Below are positions 8,008 through 16,178 of a stretch of DNA of 51,047 bases, in pieces. The translations under genes and the position numbers were made by a program. The stretch's first letter is position 1; every line of letters begins with the position of its first letter. The notes beneath the pieces were generated by a model that saw only the letters and a list, made by a program, of their open reading frames with translations, was not told where the DNA came from and searched no databases. This DNA comes from Streptomyces sindenensis (GTDB lineage Bacteria > Actinomycetota > Actinomycetes > Streptomycetales > Streptomycetaceae): contig NZ_BMSG01000045.1 of the NCBI RefSeq assembly GCF_014649035.1, forward strand, positions 1 through 51,047, given 5' to 3'.

Positions 8008-8802
8008 ATGCGCATCGAACTCGCCACCGTTCCCGGCAGCCCCGAACGCCCCAACGAGGACTGGGTCTCCGGGACTCTTCCCGCGTCCGGCCAGGGTGGC
8101 GTGCTGGTGCTGCTCGACGGCGTCACCCCGCCACGCGGGGATGACGGTTGTGTGCACTCGGTCCCGTGGTTCACCGCGCGGCTGGGCGGCGCACTGGTGG
8201 AACTGTCCGGTTCCCGCCCTGATCTGCCCCTGGCCGAGATCCTGGCCGCGGCCATCTCCCGTACAGCCGAAGCCCATCGGGTCACCTGTGACCTTTCTCA
8301 CGTACGGACGCCTCAGGCGACGGTGGCCCTGGCACGCTGGAACGAACGCGCGATCGAGTACCTGGTGCTGTCCGACGCGGTCCTGTTGCTGGAGTCCTCC
8401 GACGGCGCGGTCCGGGCGGTCCTGGACGACCGGCTGACGCGGCTGCCGCCGGGCTCGCTCGCCTCGAACGAGATCGCCGACGCCACGGTGCGCAACAAGG
8501 AGGGCGGCTTCTTCACGGCCGCCGCCGATCCGGCCGTGGCCTCGCGGGCGGTGACCGGCAGCGTCCCGGCGGCGGACGTCCGGGCGCTGGCCGCGCTCAC
8601 GGACGGCGCGGCCCGCTGGACGGAGATGTTCGGCGAGGGCGACTGGGCGGACACGCTGGGGCTGCTGCGCAAGGCGGGGCCCCAGGGGCTGATCGACCGG
8701 GTGCGGGAGCTGGAGGAGGCCGACGCGGCGGCCGGGCGCGTACGGCTGCGGCGCGGCAAGACGCACGACGACGCGACCGCGCTCCTGGTGGAGCCGGCCT
8801 GA
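8008..8802 (+). CDS. PP2C-like (PPM) phosphatase-family protein
   Basis: A 264-residue soluble protein with the sequence marks of the PPM/PP2C fold: NEDW near the N-terminus (the PPM NEDx motif), LLDGVT where active PPMs have a DG metal motif, LTDGAARW in the middle, and THDDATALLVE at the C-terminus, the usual final metal-binding strand. The first DG site is preceded by Leu-Leu rather than the more usual DGxGG pattern, so catalytic activity is uncertain. The ATG at 8008 is chosen; in-frame GTGs at 7982 and 7993 are alternatives, the latter with AAGGG just before it. It stands alone, divergent from the conservon. Confidence 0.7.
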   Translation: MRIELATVPGSPERPNEDWVSGTLPASGQGGVLVLLDGVTPPRGDDGCVHSVPWFTARLGGALVELSGSRPDLPLAEILAAAISRTAEAHRVTCDLSHVRTPQATVALARWNERAIEYLVLSDAVLLLESSDGAVRAVLDDRLTRLPPGSLASNEIADATVRNKEGGFFTAAADPAVASRAVTGSVPAADVRALAALTDGAARWTEMFGEGDWADTLGLLRKAGPQGLIDRVRELEEADAAAGRVRLRRGKTHDDATALLVEPA

Positions 8803-8821
8803 CCGGCGGTCCCGGGCCGGG

Positions 8822-9304
8822 TCAGCTCTCCGCGCGGGCGTTCAGCTGGTGCAGGAGCCGGGCCAGCTCGGCGACTTCCGTCCGGTCCCAGTCGGCCAGC
8901 TTGCGCACATAGCGGCCGCGGCGGGCGTCCCGGACGCTGCGGAAGCGGGCCAGGCCGTCCTCGGTGAGGTGGACGAGCCAGGCGCGCCCGTCGGCCGGAT
9001 CGGGTTCGCGGGCCACCAGGCCGAGGTTCTCCAAGGAGTGCAACTGGCGGCTCATGGTGGCCTTGCCGACACCGAAGTAGGCGGCCAGCTCGGTGGCCCG
9101 CTGCCGGCCCGCCGCCTCCAGACGGACGAGCAGACCGTAGGCGGCGGGCTCCAGTTCGGGGTGGACCTCCCGGGCCATCTCGCCGGAGCTGGCGCGCGCC
9201 CGGCGCAGGAACACGGCCAGCTCACGCTCCAGCGCCAGGAACGCGCTGTCCACGCCGCTCACGCCGGACGCGCCCGGCTCCGGCCCGCTGTCGTCTCCGC
9301 GCAC
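8822..9304 (-). CDS. MarR-family transcriptional regulator
   Basis: A 160-residue winged-helix repressor-type protein. The open frame extends to 9454, but the GTG at 9304 has GAGGGG seven bases upstream and gives the normal MarR length. Residues ~60-130 form the wHTH: ATELAAYFGVGKATMSRQLHSL is the recognition helix-turn-helix (described in pieces), followed by the wing EPDPADGRAWLVHLT. It is divergent from a cell-wall-type deacetylase gene, and a short inverted repeat at 9461-9477 in between is a candidate operator. Confidence 0.88.
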   Translation of the reverse strand: MRGDDSGPEPGASGVSGVDSAFLALERELAVFLRRARASSGEMAREVHPELEPAAYGLLVRLEAAGRQRATELAAYFGVGKATMSRQLHSLENLGLVAREPDPADGRAWLVHLTEDGLARFRSVRDARRGRYVRKLADWDRTEVAELARLLHQLNARAES

Positions 9305-9459
9305 GTCAGTACCCCTCGTACGGTTCCCTGCCGATGAAAGCTTCTGCCGCGACCCGTCATCGGCGCAGCTCGGCCAGTATTTCGCAGGAGTGGGCCGACC
9401 ACGCCGACCCGGCCCCGATCCGGGGTCCGCGGCCACCTCGACCCCACTATGCACTCGAT

Positions 9460-9480
9460 GTATACGTGCTCTGTATAGTC
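9460..9480 (+). promoter_or_regulatory. Candidate operator and -10 between marR and the deacetylase gene
   Basis: TATAC at 9461-9465 and GTATA at 9473-9477 form an inverted repeat with a 7-base gap. The second arm merges into TATAGT (9475-9480), a good -10 hexamer for the plus-strand deacetylase gene. AT-rich dyads of this size suit MarR dimers. No clear -35 is visible. Confidence 0.4.
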
Positions 9481-9533
9481 ATCGCCGTACCGCACACCTG
9501 TGCGGAATTTCCCGCGCAGAGGAGTGGTGTGTC

Positions 9534-10298
9534 GTGCCCGGAAAGATGCCGTTGCCCGGCATGAGGTTGGCTGCGGTGCTGGTGACGGCGGTCACACTGA
9601 CGTTGAGCGGCTGCTCGATGGAGACGACCGCGCCCGGTTCGGCGCGCGGGGAGGCGGCGTCCGACGCCAAGGGCGAGTTCGGTCCGGTCGACTGCCGCAA
9701 GGCCAAGTGCATAGCCCTGACCTTCGACGCGGGCCCGGGCGAGGACACGCCGGAGCTGCTGGACATCCTCAAGGAGAAGAAGGTGCACGCCACCTTCTTC
9801 CTGCTCGGCAAGCACCACGTCGTCAAGCACCCCGACGTGGTGCGGCGCATCGAGGACGAGGGCCACGAGGTCGCCAACCACACCTGGACGCACAAGGTCC
9901 TGACCGACCAGAAGCCGGACGGGATACGGGCCGAACTGGAGAAGACCCAGCTGGCCATCGAGAAGATCACCGGCAAGAAGCCCCGGCTGATGCGTCCGCC
10001 GCAGGGCCGCACCGACGACACGGTCTCGGAGATCAGCAAGGACCTCGGGCTCTCCCAGGTGCTGTGGAGCGCCACCGCCAAGGACTACTCGACGAACGAC
10101 TCCGCGCTGATCAAGAAGCGGATCCTGGACCAGGCGAGCAAGGACGGCGTCATCCTGCTGCACGACATCTACAAGGGCACCGTCCCCGCCGTGCCCGGGA
10201 TCATCGACGCGCTCCAGAAGGACGGCTACACCTTCGTGACCGTCCCCGAGCTGATGGCCCCGGCCGAGCCGCAGCCGGGCACGATCTACCGCCCCTGA
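9534..10298 (+). CDS. Polysaccharide deacetylase (CE4/NodB) lipoprotein
   Basis: A 254-residue exported lipoprotein. The GTG at 9534 is chosen because AGAGGAG lies nine bases upstream and it starts a lipoprotein signal with lipobox LSGC (Cys27). The NodB domain (~60-235) shows motif 1 TFDAGPGEDT, motif 2 VANHTWTH with both metal histidines, motif 3 RPPQGR, and motif 5 ILLHDI. In motif 1 the second Asp of the canonical TFDDG, a metal ligand in the family, is Ala. It probably deacetylates peptidoglycan or another cell-wall glycan outside the membrane. It is divergent from the MarR gene, which may control it. Confidence 0.9.
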   Translation: MPGKMPLPGMRLAAVLVTAVTLTLSGCSMETTAPGSARGEAASDAKGEFGPVDCRKAKCIALTFDAGPGEDTPELLDILKEKKVHATFFLLGKHHVVKHPDVVRRIEDEGHEVANHTWTHKVLTDQKPDGIRAELEKTQLAIEKITGKKPRLMRPPQGRTDDTVSEISKDLGLSQVLWSATAKDYSTNDSALIKKRILDQASKDGVILLHDIYKGTVPAVPGIIDALQKDGYTFVTVPELMAPAEPQPGTIYRP

Positions 10299-10363
10299 GC
10301 CGCGAGCCCCTGAGCAGCGGGCCCCGGAGACCACGCCCGTGCGCCACGGCCCGGCCCCGCGGA

Positions 10364-10399
10364 ACGGCCCGCCGTCCGCCGAAGCGGAGAGCGGGCCGT
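10364..10399. terminator. Bidirectional hairpin between the deacetylase and lon
   Basis: ACGGCCCGC at 10364-10372 pairs with GCGGGCCGT at 10391-10399. Inside it TCCGC and GCGGA close a CGAA tetraloop. It lies between converging 3' ends and can serve both. Confidence 0.65.
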
Positions 10400-10426
10400 C
10401 CTGGGATCGGGCCGTCGTGGGCACGG

Positions 10427-12850
10427 TCAGGCAGCCGCGGCCGGAATCCTCTCCTCCGCCTGGGCCGTGGCCGGGGCGAGGGCGATCTCCAGCACCTGGC
10501 GGACGTCCGTGACCGGGTGGACGTCCAGCTTCTCCAGCACCTCGGCCGGGACGTCGTCCAGGTCGGCCTCGTTGCGCTGGGGGATCACCACGGTCGTGAT
10601 GCCCGCCCGGTGCGCGGCCAGCAGCTTCTGCTTGACGCCGCCGATCGGCAGCACCCGCCCGGTCAGCGACACCTCACCGGTCATCGCCACATCCGTACGG
10701 ACGAGGCGTCCGGAGAGCAGCGAGGCCAGCGCCGTGGTCAGCGTGATGCCGGCGCTCGGGCCGTCCTTGGGGACCGCGCCCGCCGGGAAGTGGACGTGCA
10801 CGCCCCGGTCCTTGAGGTCGCCGACCGGCAGCTCCAGCTCCGCGCCGTGCGACCGCAGGAAGCTCAGCGCGATCTGCGCCGACTCCTTCATGACGTCCCC
10901 GAGCTGACCGGTCAGGGTCAGTCCGGACGCCCCGGTCTCCGGGTCGGCGAGGGACGCCTCGACGAAGAGGACGTCGCCGCCCGCCCCGGTCACCGCGAGT
11001 CCGGTGGCCACACCCGGCACCGCGGTGCGGCGCTCGGCCGGGTCCTGCGCGGACTCGGGCACGTGGTGCGGACGCCCGATCAGGCCGCGCAGATCCGCGT
11101 CGGTCACCGTGAACGGCAGCTCGCGGTCGCCCAGTTCGTGCTGGGCCGCGACCTTGCGGAGCAGCCGGGCGACCGACCGCTCCAGATTCCGTACGCCCGC
11201 CTCGCGGGTGTACTCGCCGGCCAGCTTGCGCAGCGCCGACTCCTCCAGGGTGACCTCGTCCTTCTCCAGGCCCGCCCGCTCCAGCTGGCGCGGGAGCAGG
11301 TGGTCCCGGGCGATGACGACCTTCTCGTCCTCGGTGTAACCGTCGAGACGGACCAGCTCCATGCGGTCGAGCAGGGCCTCGGGGATGGCTTCGAGGACGT
11401 TGGCGGTGGCCAGGAAGACCACGTCGCTGAGGTCGAGCTCGACCTCCAGGTAGTGGTCGCGGAAGGTGTGGTTCTGCGCCGGGTCGAGGACTTCGAGGAG
11501 GGCGGCGGCCGGGTCGCCCCGGAAGTCGGAGCCGACCTTGTCGATCTCGTCGAGCAGGACCACCGGGTTCATCGAGCCGGCCTCCTTGATGGCCCGCACG
11601 ATCCGGCCGGGGAGCGCGCCCACGTACGTACGCCGGTGGCCCCGGATCTCCGCCTCGTCCCGGACGCCGCCGAGCGCGACGCGGACGAACTTGCGGCCCA
11701 TGGCGTGCGCGACGGACTCGCCGAGCGAGGTCTTGCCGACGCCGGGCGGCCCGACGAGGGCGAGGACCGCACCGCCGCGACGGCCGCCGACGACACCGAG
11801 GCCCCGGTCGGCGCGCCGCTTGCGCACCGCCAGGTACTCGGTGATGCGTTCCTTCACGTCGGCGAGGCCGGCGTGCTCGGCGTCCAGGACCTCCTGGGCG
11901 CCGCGGATGTCGTAGGCGTCCTCGGTGCGCTCGGTCCAGGGCAGTTCGAGGACGGTGTCCAGCCAGGTGCGGATCCAGGAGCCCTCGGGCGACTGATCGC
12001 TCGCCCGCTCCAGCTTCTCGACCTCCTTGAGCGCGGCCTCGCGGACGTGCTCAGGCAGGTCGGCGGCCTCGACGCGGGCCCGGTAGTCGTCGGACTCGCC
12101 CTCCGGGTCGCCGTTGAGCTCGGCGAGCTCCTTGCGTACGGCGTCCAGCTGGCGGCGCAGCAGGAATTCGCGCTGCTGCTTGTCGACGCCGTCCTGGACG
12201 TCCTTGGCGATGGACTCGGCGACGTCCTGTTCGGCGAGGTGCTCGCTCAGCCACTGGATGGCGAGCTTCAGCCGGGCGATCGGGTCCACGGTCTCCAAGA
12301 GCTGGACCTTCTGGGCGGTGGAGAGGAACGGTGAGTATCCGGAGTTGTCGGCGAGCGCGGAGACGTCGTCGATCTGCTGGACCCGGTCCACGACCTGCCA
12401 GGCGCCGCGCTTCTTCAGCCAGCTGGTGGCGAGCGCCTTGTACTCCTTGACCAGCTCGGCGGCCGATCCGGGCAGCGGGTCGGGGGCGGTGGTCTCCAGC
12501 ACGGTCCCCTCGACCCAGAGCGCCCGGCCGGGACCGCTGGTCCCGGCTCCGATGCGGACCCGGTCGCGGGCCCGGATGAGGGCGCCCGGGTCGCCGTCCG
12601 ACAGGCGTCCGACCTGCTCGACGGTGCCGAGGACACCGGTCCCCGTGTACGTGCCGTCGATCCGCGGGACCAGCAGCACCTGGGGCTTGCCGCCGCCGGG
12701 GCGGGCTGCGGCCTGCGCGGCCTCGACGGCGGCGCGCACCTCGGTGTCGGACAGGTCCAGCGGCACCACCATGCCGGGCAGGACGACCTCGTCGTCGAGC
12801 GGCAGCACGGGCAGGTCGATCGGTGTGAACGCCTGGGACTCGTTAGTCAT
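10427..12850 (-). CDS. lon: ATP-dependent Lon protease
   Basis: A cytosolic AAA+ serine protease of 807 residues that degrades misfolded and regulatory proteins. The N-terminal substrate-binding domain begins PIDLPVLPLDDEVVLPGMVVPL. Walker A GPPGVGKT is near residue 367, with Walker B VVLLDEIDK and the sensor FLATANVLEAIPEALLDRME region downstream. The protease domain has the catalytic Ser (~698) in KDGPSAGIT and the Lys of its dyad in GGVKQKLLAAHRAG. The ATG at 12850 with AAGGGG five bases upstream is preferred over the GTG seven codons earlier. A perfect-spacing HAIR element just upstream indicates HspR repression and heat induction, as established for Streptomyces lon. Confidence 0.97.
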   Translation of the reverse strand: MTNESQAFTPIDLPVLPLDDEVVLPGMVVPLDLSDTEVRAAVEAAQAAARPGGGKPQVLLVPRIDGTYTGTGVLGTVEQVGRLSDGDPGALIRARDRVRIGAGTSGPGRALWVEGTVLETTAPDPLPGSAAELVKEYKALATSWLKKRGAWQVVDRVQQIDDVSALADNSGYSPFLSTAQKVQLLETVDPIARLKLAIQWLSEHLAEQDVAESIAKDVQDGVDKQQREFLLRRQLDAVRKELAELNGDPEGESDDYRARVEAADLPEHVREAALKEVEKLERASDQSPEGSWIRTWLDTVLELPWTERTEDAYDIRGAQEVLDAEHAGLADVKERITEYLAVRKRRADRGLGVVGGRRGGAVLALVGPPGVGKTSLGESVAHAMGRKFVRVALGGVRDEAEIRGHRRTYVGALPGRIVRAIKEAGSMNPVVLLDEIDKVGSDFRGDPAAALLEVLDPAQNHTFRDHYLEVELDLSDVVFLATANVLEAIPEALLDRMELVRLDGYTEDEKVVIARDHLLPRQLERAGLEKDEVTLEESALRKLAGEYTREAGVRNLERSVARLLRKVAAQHELGDRELPFTVTDADLRGLIGRPHHVPESAQDPAERRTAVPGVATGLAVTGAGGDVLFVEASLADPETGASGLTLTGQLGDVMKESAQIALSFLRSHGAELELPVGDLKDRGVHVHFPAGAVPKDGPSAGITLTTALASLLSGRLVRTDVAMTGEVSLTGRVLPIGGVKQKLLAAHRAGITTVVIPQRNEADLDDVPAEVLEKLDVHPVTDVRQVLEIALAPATAQAEERIPAAAA

Positions 12851-12871
12851 GATCTCCCCTTCGGCAGGCAA

Positions 12872-12892
12872 GTTGAGCTATGTGGACTCAAT
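12872..12892 (-). promoter_or_regulatory. HAIR operator (HspR-associated inverted repeat) of lon
   Basis: GTTGAGC-N7-ACTCAAT matches the HAIR consensus CTTGAGT-N7-ACTCAAG in both TTGAG/CTCAA cores and in exact spacing. It sits 22 bases upstream of the lon ATG. HspR binding to such elements upstream of lon, dnaK and clpB is established in Streptomyces. A partial third half-site (CTTGTGAGT on the plus strand) follows directly. Confidence 0.88.
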
Positions 12893-13119
12893 GCTTGTGA
12901 GTCGCCGAATGTTCCCCGATCGATGTTCGCTCTGGGCGATCAGGCCGCCCGGCCGCCCGCCGACCCCTGGCACCAGGGCGCCCCTCCTCGTCCGGGAGCG
13001 ATCCGCAGCGGGCAGTTGTTCCCTCGCCCGATACGGGAAAGGCGCTGGCCCTCGCCCCGCGCGGCGGGAAGGATGGACGGGCACCGACCGCCACGACCGG
13101 ATACCGGAGAACCGCCCCC

Positions 13120-13851
13120 ATGTCCGCGACATCCCTCTGGCCCGCCCCCGAACCGACGGCGACACCGCCCGTGCGCTCCGCGAGCGACGCCCCCGTCGTG
13201 CTCGACCGCCGCGACGGCCCCTTCGGCGAGGTCGTCCTGCGTGAGCGCGGGGAGCACTTCGAGATCATCGCCAACGGCTGCTTCCTGATGGACACCTCCG
13301 ACGGGCGCTCCGAGCGGCTGCTGATCGACGCCGCGCTGGCCGCGCTGCCCGCCGGCCGGACCGGCCCGTCGGTGCTCATCGGCGGCCTGGGCGTCGGGTT
13401 CTCCCTGGTGCGGGCCGCCGAGGAGGGGCGCTGGGGGCGGATCACGGTCGTGGAGCGGGAGCAGGCGATCGTGGACTGGCACCGGGACGGGCCGCTGGAC
13501 CGGATCTCCGGACCCGCGCTGGCCGACCCCAGGGCCGGGATCCTGCACACGGACCTGGTGGCCCACCTCCGTACCACCACGGAGCGTTACGACGCGCTCT
13601 GCCTGGACATCGACAACGGGCCCGACTGGACGGTCACGGAGGGCAACGAAAGCCTCTACTCGCCCGCCGGTCTGGCGCACTGCCACGACCGGCTGACCCC
13701 GGGCGGCGTGCTCGCCGTCTGGTCCGCGCAGCCGTCGCCCGCCTTCGAACAGGCATTGCGGAATGCCGGGTTCAGCGGGGTTCGGACGGAAGAAGTGGCC
13801 GTTGCCCGAGGTGTGCCCGACGTGGTCCATCTCGCACTCCGGGCCGGCTGA
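13120..13851 (+). CDS. Spermidine-synthase-like class I methyltransferase-fold protein
   Basis: A 243-residue Rossmann-fold protein of the spermidine/spermine synthase-like superfamily. The nucleotide-binding GGLGVGFSL lies near residues 88-96. VVEREQAIVDWHR follows, like the acidic end of strand 2 that binds the (decarboxylated) SAM ribose. A D-I-D-N-G-P motif (LCLDIDNGPDW) sits where aminopropyl transferases have their catalytic Asp region. The very acidic YxxxxD signature of true SpeE is not obvious, so the substrate is open. The ATG has GGAG ten bases upstream. It stands between lon and a two-component system. Confidence 0.72.
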   Translation: MSATSLWPAPEPTATPPVRSASDAPVVLDRRDGPFGEVVLRERGEHFEIIANGCFLMDTSDGRSERLLIDAALAALPAGRTGPSVLIGGLGVGFSLVRAAEEGRWGRITVVEREQAIVDWHRDGPLDRISGPALADPRAGILHTDLVAHLRTTTERYDALCLDIDNGPDWTVTEGNESLYSPAGLAHCHDRLTPGGVLAVWSAQPSPAFEQALRNAGFSGVRTEEVAVARGVPDVVHLALRAG

Positions 13852-14085
13852 ATCCCCCTCCCGGTATGCACGGCCCGGCGGTGGCACGGGCCAACCGGCA
13901 CAAGGCAGACGATCCGGCGGACCGCCCGGCCCGGACTCGTCGCCCCGGGGCAACACCCTGCGTAGCCGGGAGCCCTCCGCTGCCCTTACGCTGCTGACCG
14001 GCACACGGGATCACCCACGAAAACCACGAGCGAAGACCGTGTCTCCGGGGGAATGGCTCCCGCGAGAACGGGCAGGGGCGGGGCG

Positions 14086-14823
14086 ATGGAACAGACACAC
14101 ACCACCCACAACGGCGTCGCGGCCACCCCGGGGGCTCAGCGCCGGGTGCTGGTGGTCGAGGACGACGCCACGATCGTCGACGCCATTTCCGCCCGGCTGC
14201 GGGCGGAGGGCTTCCTGGTGCAGACCGCGCTGGACGGCCCCGCGGCCGTGGACGCGGCCGAGGCCTGGCAGCCCGATCTGATGGTGCTCGACATCATGCT
14301 CCCGGGCTTCGACGGCCTGGAGGTCTGCCGCCGGGTGCAGGCGGCGCGCCCGGTGCCGGTGCTGATGCTCACCGCACGCGACGACGAGACCGACATGCTG
14401 GTCGGGCTCGGGGTCGGCGCCGACGACTACATGACCAAGCCGTTCTCGATGCGGGAGCTGGCCGCCCGGGTGCACGTGCTGCTGCGCCGGGTGGAGCGGG
14501 CCGCGCTGGCCGCCGTCACCCCGCGCAGCGGGATACTGCGCCTGGGTGAGCTGGAGATCGACCACGCGCAGCGCCGGGTCCGGGTGCGCGCCGAGGACGT
14601 CCACCTCACGCCCACCGAGTTCGACCTGCTGGTCTGCCTCGCCAACACCCCGCGCGCGGTGCTCTCCCGGGAGCAGCTGCTGGCCGAGGTGTGGGACTGG
14701 GCGGACGCCTCGGGCACCCGCACGGTCGACAGCCACATCAAGGCGCTGCGCCGGAAGATCGGCGCGGAGCGGATCCGTACGGTGCACGGCGTGGGATACG
14801 CCCTGGAGACTCCGGCCCCATGA
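14086..14823 (+). CDS. OmpR/PhoB-family response regulator
   Basis: A 245-residue response regulator. The receiver domain occupies ~20-130, with VVEDDATIVDA (acidic pocket), LMVLDIMLPGFDGLEV (phospho-acceptor Asp in LDIMLPG), the conserved Thr in LMLTARD, and Lys in MTKPFS. The C-terminal winged-helix DNA-binding domain (~150-240) has LTPTEFDLLVCLAN and the recognition segment TVDSHIKALRRKIG. The ATG at 14086 is preceded by a G-rich segment. Its stop overlaps the kinase start as ATGA. Confidence 0.95.
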   Translation: MEQTHTTHNGVAATPGAQRRVLVVEDDATIVDAISARLRAEGFLVQTALDGPAAVDAAEAWQPDLMVLDIMLPGFDGLEVCRRVQAARPVPVLMLTARDDETDMLVGLGVGADDYMTKPFSMRELAARVHVLLRRVERAALAAVTPRSGILRLGELEIDHAQRRVRVRAEDVHLTPTEFDLLVCLANTPRAVLSREQLLAEVWDWADASGTRTVDSHIKALRRKIGAERIRTVHGVGYALETPAP

Positions 14824-15896
14824 CCCGGCCAGGGTCCGGACTGCGGCCCTTCTCCATCAAGGCCAAGCTCGGCACGCTCGTCGTGGTCTCGGTGTTCATC
14901 ACCACGGGCCTGCTGATCGTCGCACTGCGGACCCGTACGGAGTTCCGCTTCATCACGGTGTTCTCGGTCATCGCCACGCTGCTGATCACCCAGTTCGTGG
15001 CGCACGGTCTGACCGCGCCGCTGGACGAGATGAGAGCGGTGGCCCGGTCGATCTCGCACGGCGACTACACGCGCCGGGTGAGCGGCGCCGGGCGGCGGGA
15101 CGAGCTGGGCGACCTGGCGCAGACGATCAACCGCATGGCGGACGATCTGGAGGCGGAGGACCGGCATCGAAAAGAGCTGGTCGCCAATGTCAGCCATGAG
15201 CTGCGTACGCCCATCGCGGCGCTGAGAGCCGTGCTGGAGAACGTGGTGGACGGGGTGTCCGCCGCCGATCCGGAGACGATGCGCACCGCGTTGAAACAGA
15301 CGGAGCGGCTCGGCCGGCTGGTCGAGACGCTGCTGGACCTGTCGCGCCTGGACAACGGGGTCATCGCACTCAAGGCACGCCGCTTCGAGGTCTGGCCGTA
15401 TCTGTCGGGCGTACTGAAGGAGGCCAATCTCGCCGCCTCGCAGCGACGCCTGTCCTCGGGTTCGGGCAATCACTCCCGTACGGACGTCCATCTGCATCTG
15501 GACGTCTCGCCGCCGGAGCTCACCGCGCACGCGGACGCCGAGCGGCTGCACCAGGTGGTCGCGAACCTCATCGACAACGCGGTCAAGCACAGCCCGCCGC
15601 ACGGCCGGGTGACGGTGCTGGCGCGGCGCGGGGCCCGCCCCGAGTCGCTGGAGCTGGAAGTCATGGACGAGGGGCCCGGCATCCCGGAGGCGGAGCGCCA
15701 CCGGGTGTTCGAGCGTTTCAACCGGGGCCAGGCGCCCTCCCCGCACGGTCCGGGCAGCGACGGCGGTACGGGCCTGGGGCTCGCCATCGCCCGTTGGGCG
15801 GTCGATCTGCACGGCGGCCGGATCAGGGTGGCCGAATCCGTACGGGGCTGCCGGATCCAGGTCACCCTCCCGGGAATCCCCGAGCAGCACGGTTGA
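14820..15896 (+). CDS. Sensor histidine kinase, partner of the upstream regulator
   Basis: A 358-residue membrane kinase. Two transmembrane segments (LGTLVVVSVFITTGLLIVAL and FITVFSVIATLLITQF) are joined by only about seven residues, so there is essentially no external sensor domain. The signal is probably read in the membrane or by a partner. A HAMP domain follows (LTAPLDEMRAVARSI), then the H-box VANVSHELRTPIAAL, the N-box NLIDNAVKHSPP, and G-boxes DEGPGIP and GTGLGLAIARW. ATGA overlap with the response regulator gene means coupled translation. Next downstream is kgd, 282 bases away. Confidence 0.95.
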   Translation: MTRPGSGLRPFSIKAKLGTLVVVSVFITTGLLIVALRTRTEFRFITVFSVIATLLITQFVAHGLTAPLDEMRAVARSISHGDYTRRVSGAGRRDELGDLAQTINRMADDLEAEDRHRKELVANVSHELRTPIAALRAVLENVVDGVSAADPETMRTALKQTERLGRLVETLLDLSRLDNGVIALKARRFEVWPYLSGVLKEANLAASQRRLSSGSGNHSRTDVHLHLDVSPPELTAHADAERLHQVVANLIDNAVKHSPPHGRVTVLARRGARPESLELEVMDEGPGIPEAERHRVFERFNRGQAPSPHGPGSDGGTGLGLAIARWAVDLHGGRIRVAESVRGCRIQVTLPGIPEQHG

Positions 15897-15967
15897 CGGT
15901 CTCGTTGGCATAGGGTCGAACCGGAAGGGCACGTTCATCCGTGTCCTGCCAGTAGGGGGCCTCAAGG

Positions 15968-16002
15968 GGATACGGTCGCGGGACCGTATCCACGGTCCCG
16001 CG
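15968..16002 (+). promoter_or_regulatory. Two overlapping, mutually exclusive hairpins ahead of kgd
   Basis: Hairpin A: GGATACGGTC (15968-15977) pairs with GACCGTATCC (15982-15991), loop GCGG. Hairpin B: CGCGGGACCGT (15977-15987) pairs with ACGGTCCCGCG (15992-16002), loop ATCC. Both stems are perfect and share 15977-15987, so only one can form. It may be the terminator of the kinase operon, a kgd leader switch, or both. No T-run follows. Confidence 0.6.
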
Positions 16003-16178
16003 TACCCGAAGTGCAGTGGAACCTCGCTTGTTTCCCGCCATTTCCTGCGCCGAAACCCGCCCTTCGATGTGATGTGCACGACGAAGCACCGGCCCGGCCT
16101 GCAAGGAACGGTTCGGGGGGCGTAGCCTTGATTTCCGCTGTCCATCACCTTGTGAAGCGGAAGAGGGCGGTTGCCGCC

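Noticed and set aside
9305..9454. N-terminal extension of the MarR regulator
   Set aside because: No ribosome site and non-conserved composition; the GTG at 9304 has a strong GAGGGG and gives the usual length.
9500..12334. 944-codon plus-strand frame across the deacetylase and lon
   Set aside because: Out of frame with the deacetylase and antisense to lon; no domain.
15893..15916. TTGACG and TAGGGT as a kgd promoter
   Set aside because: The spacer is only 12 bases, too short for a normal -35/-10 pair.
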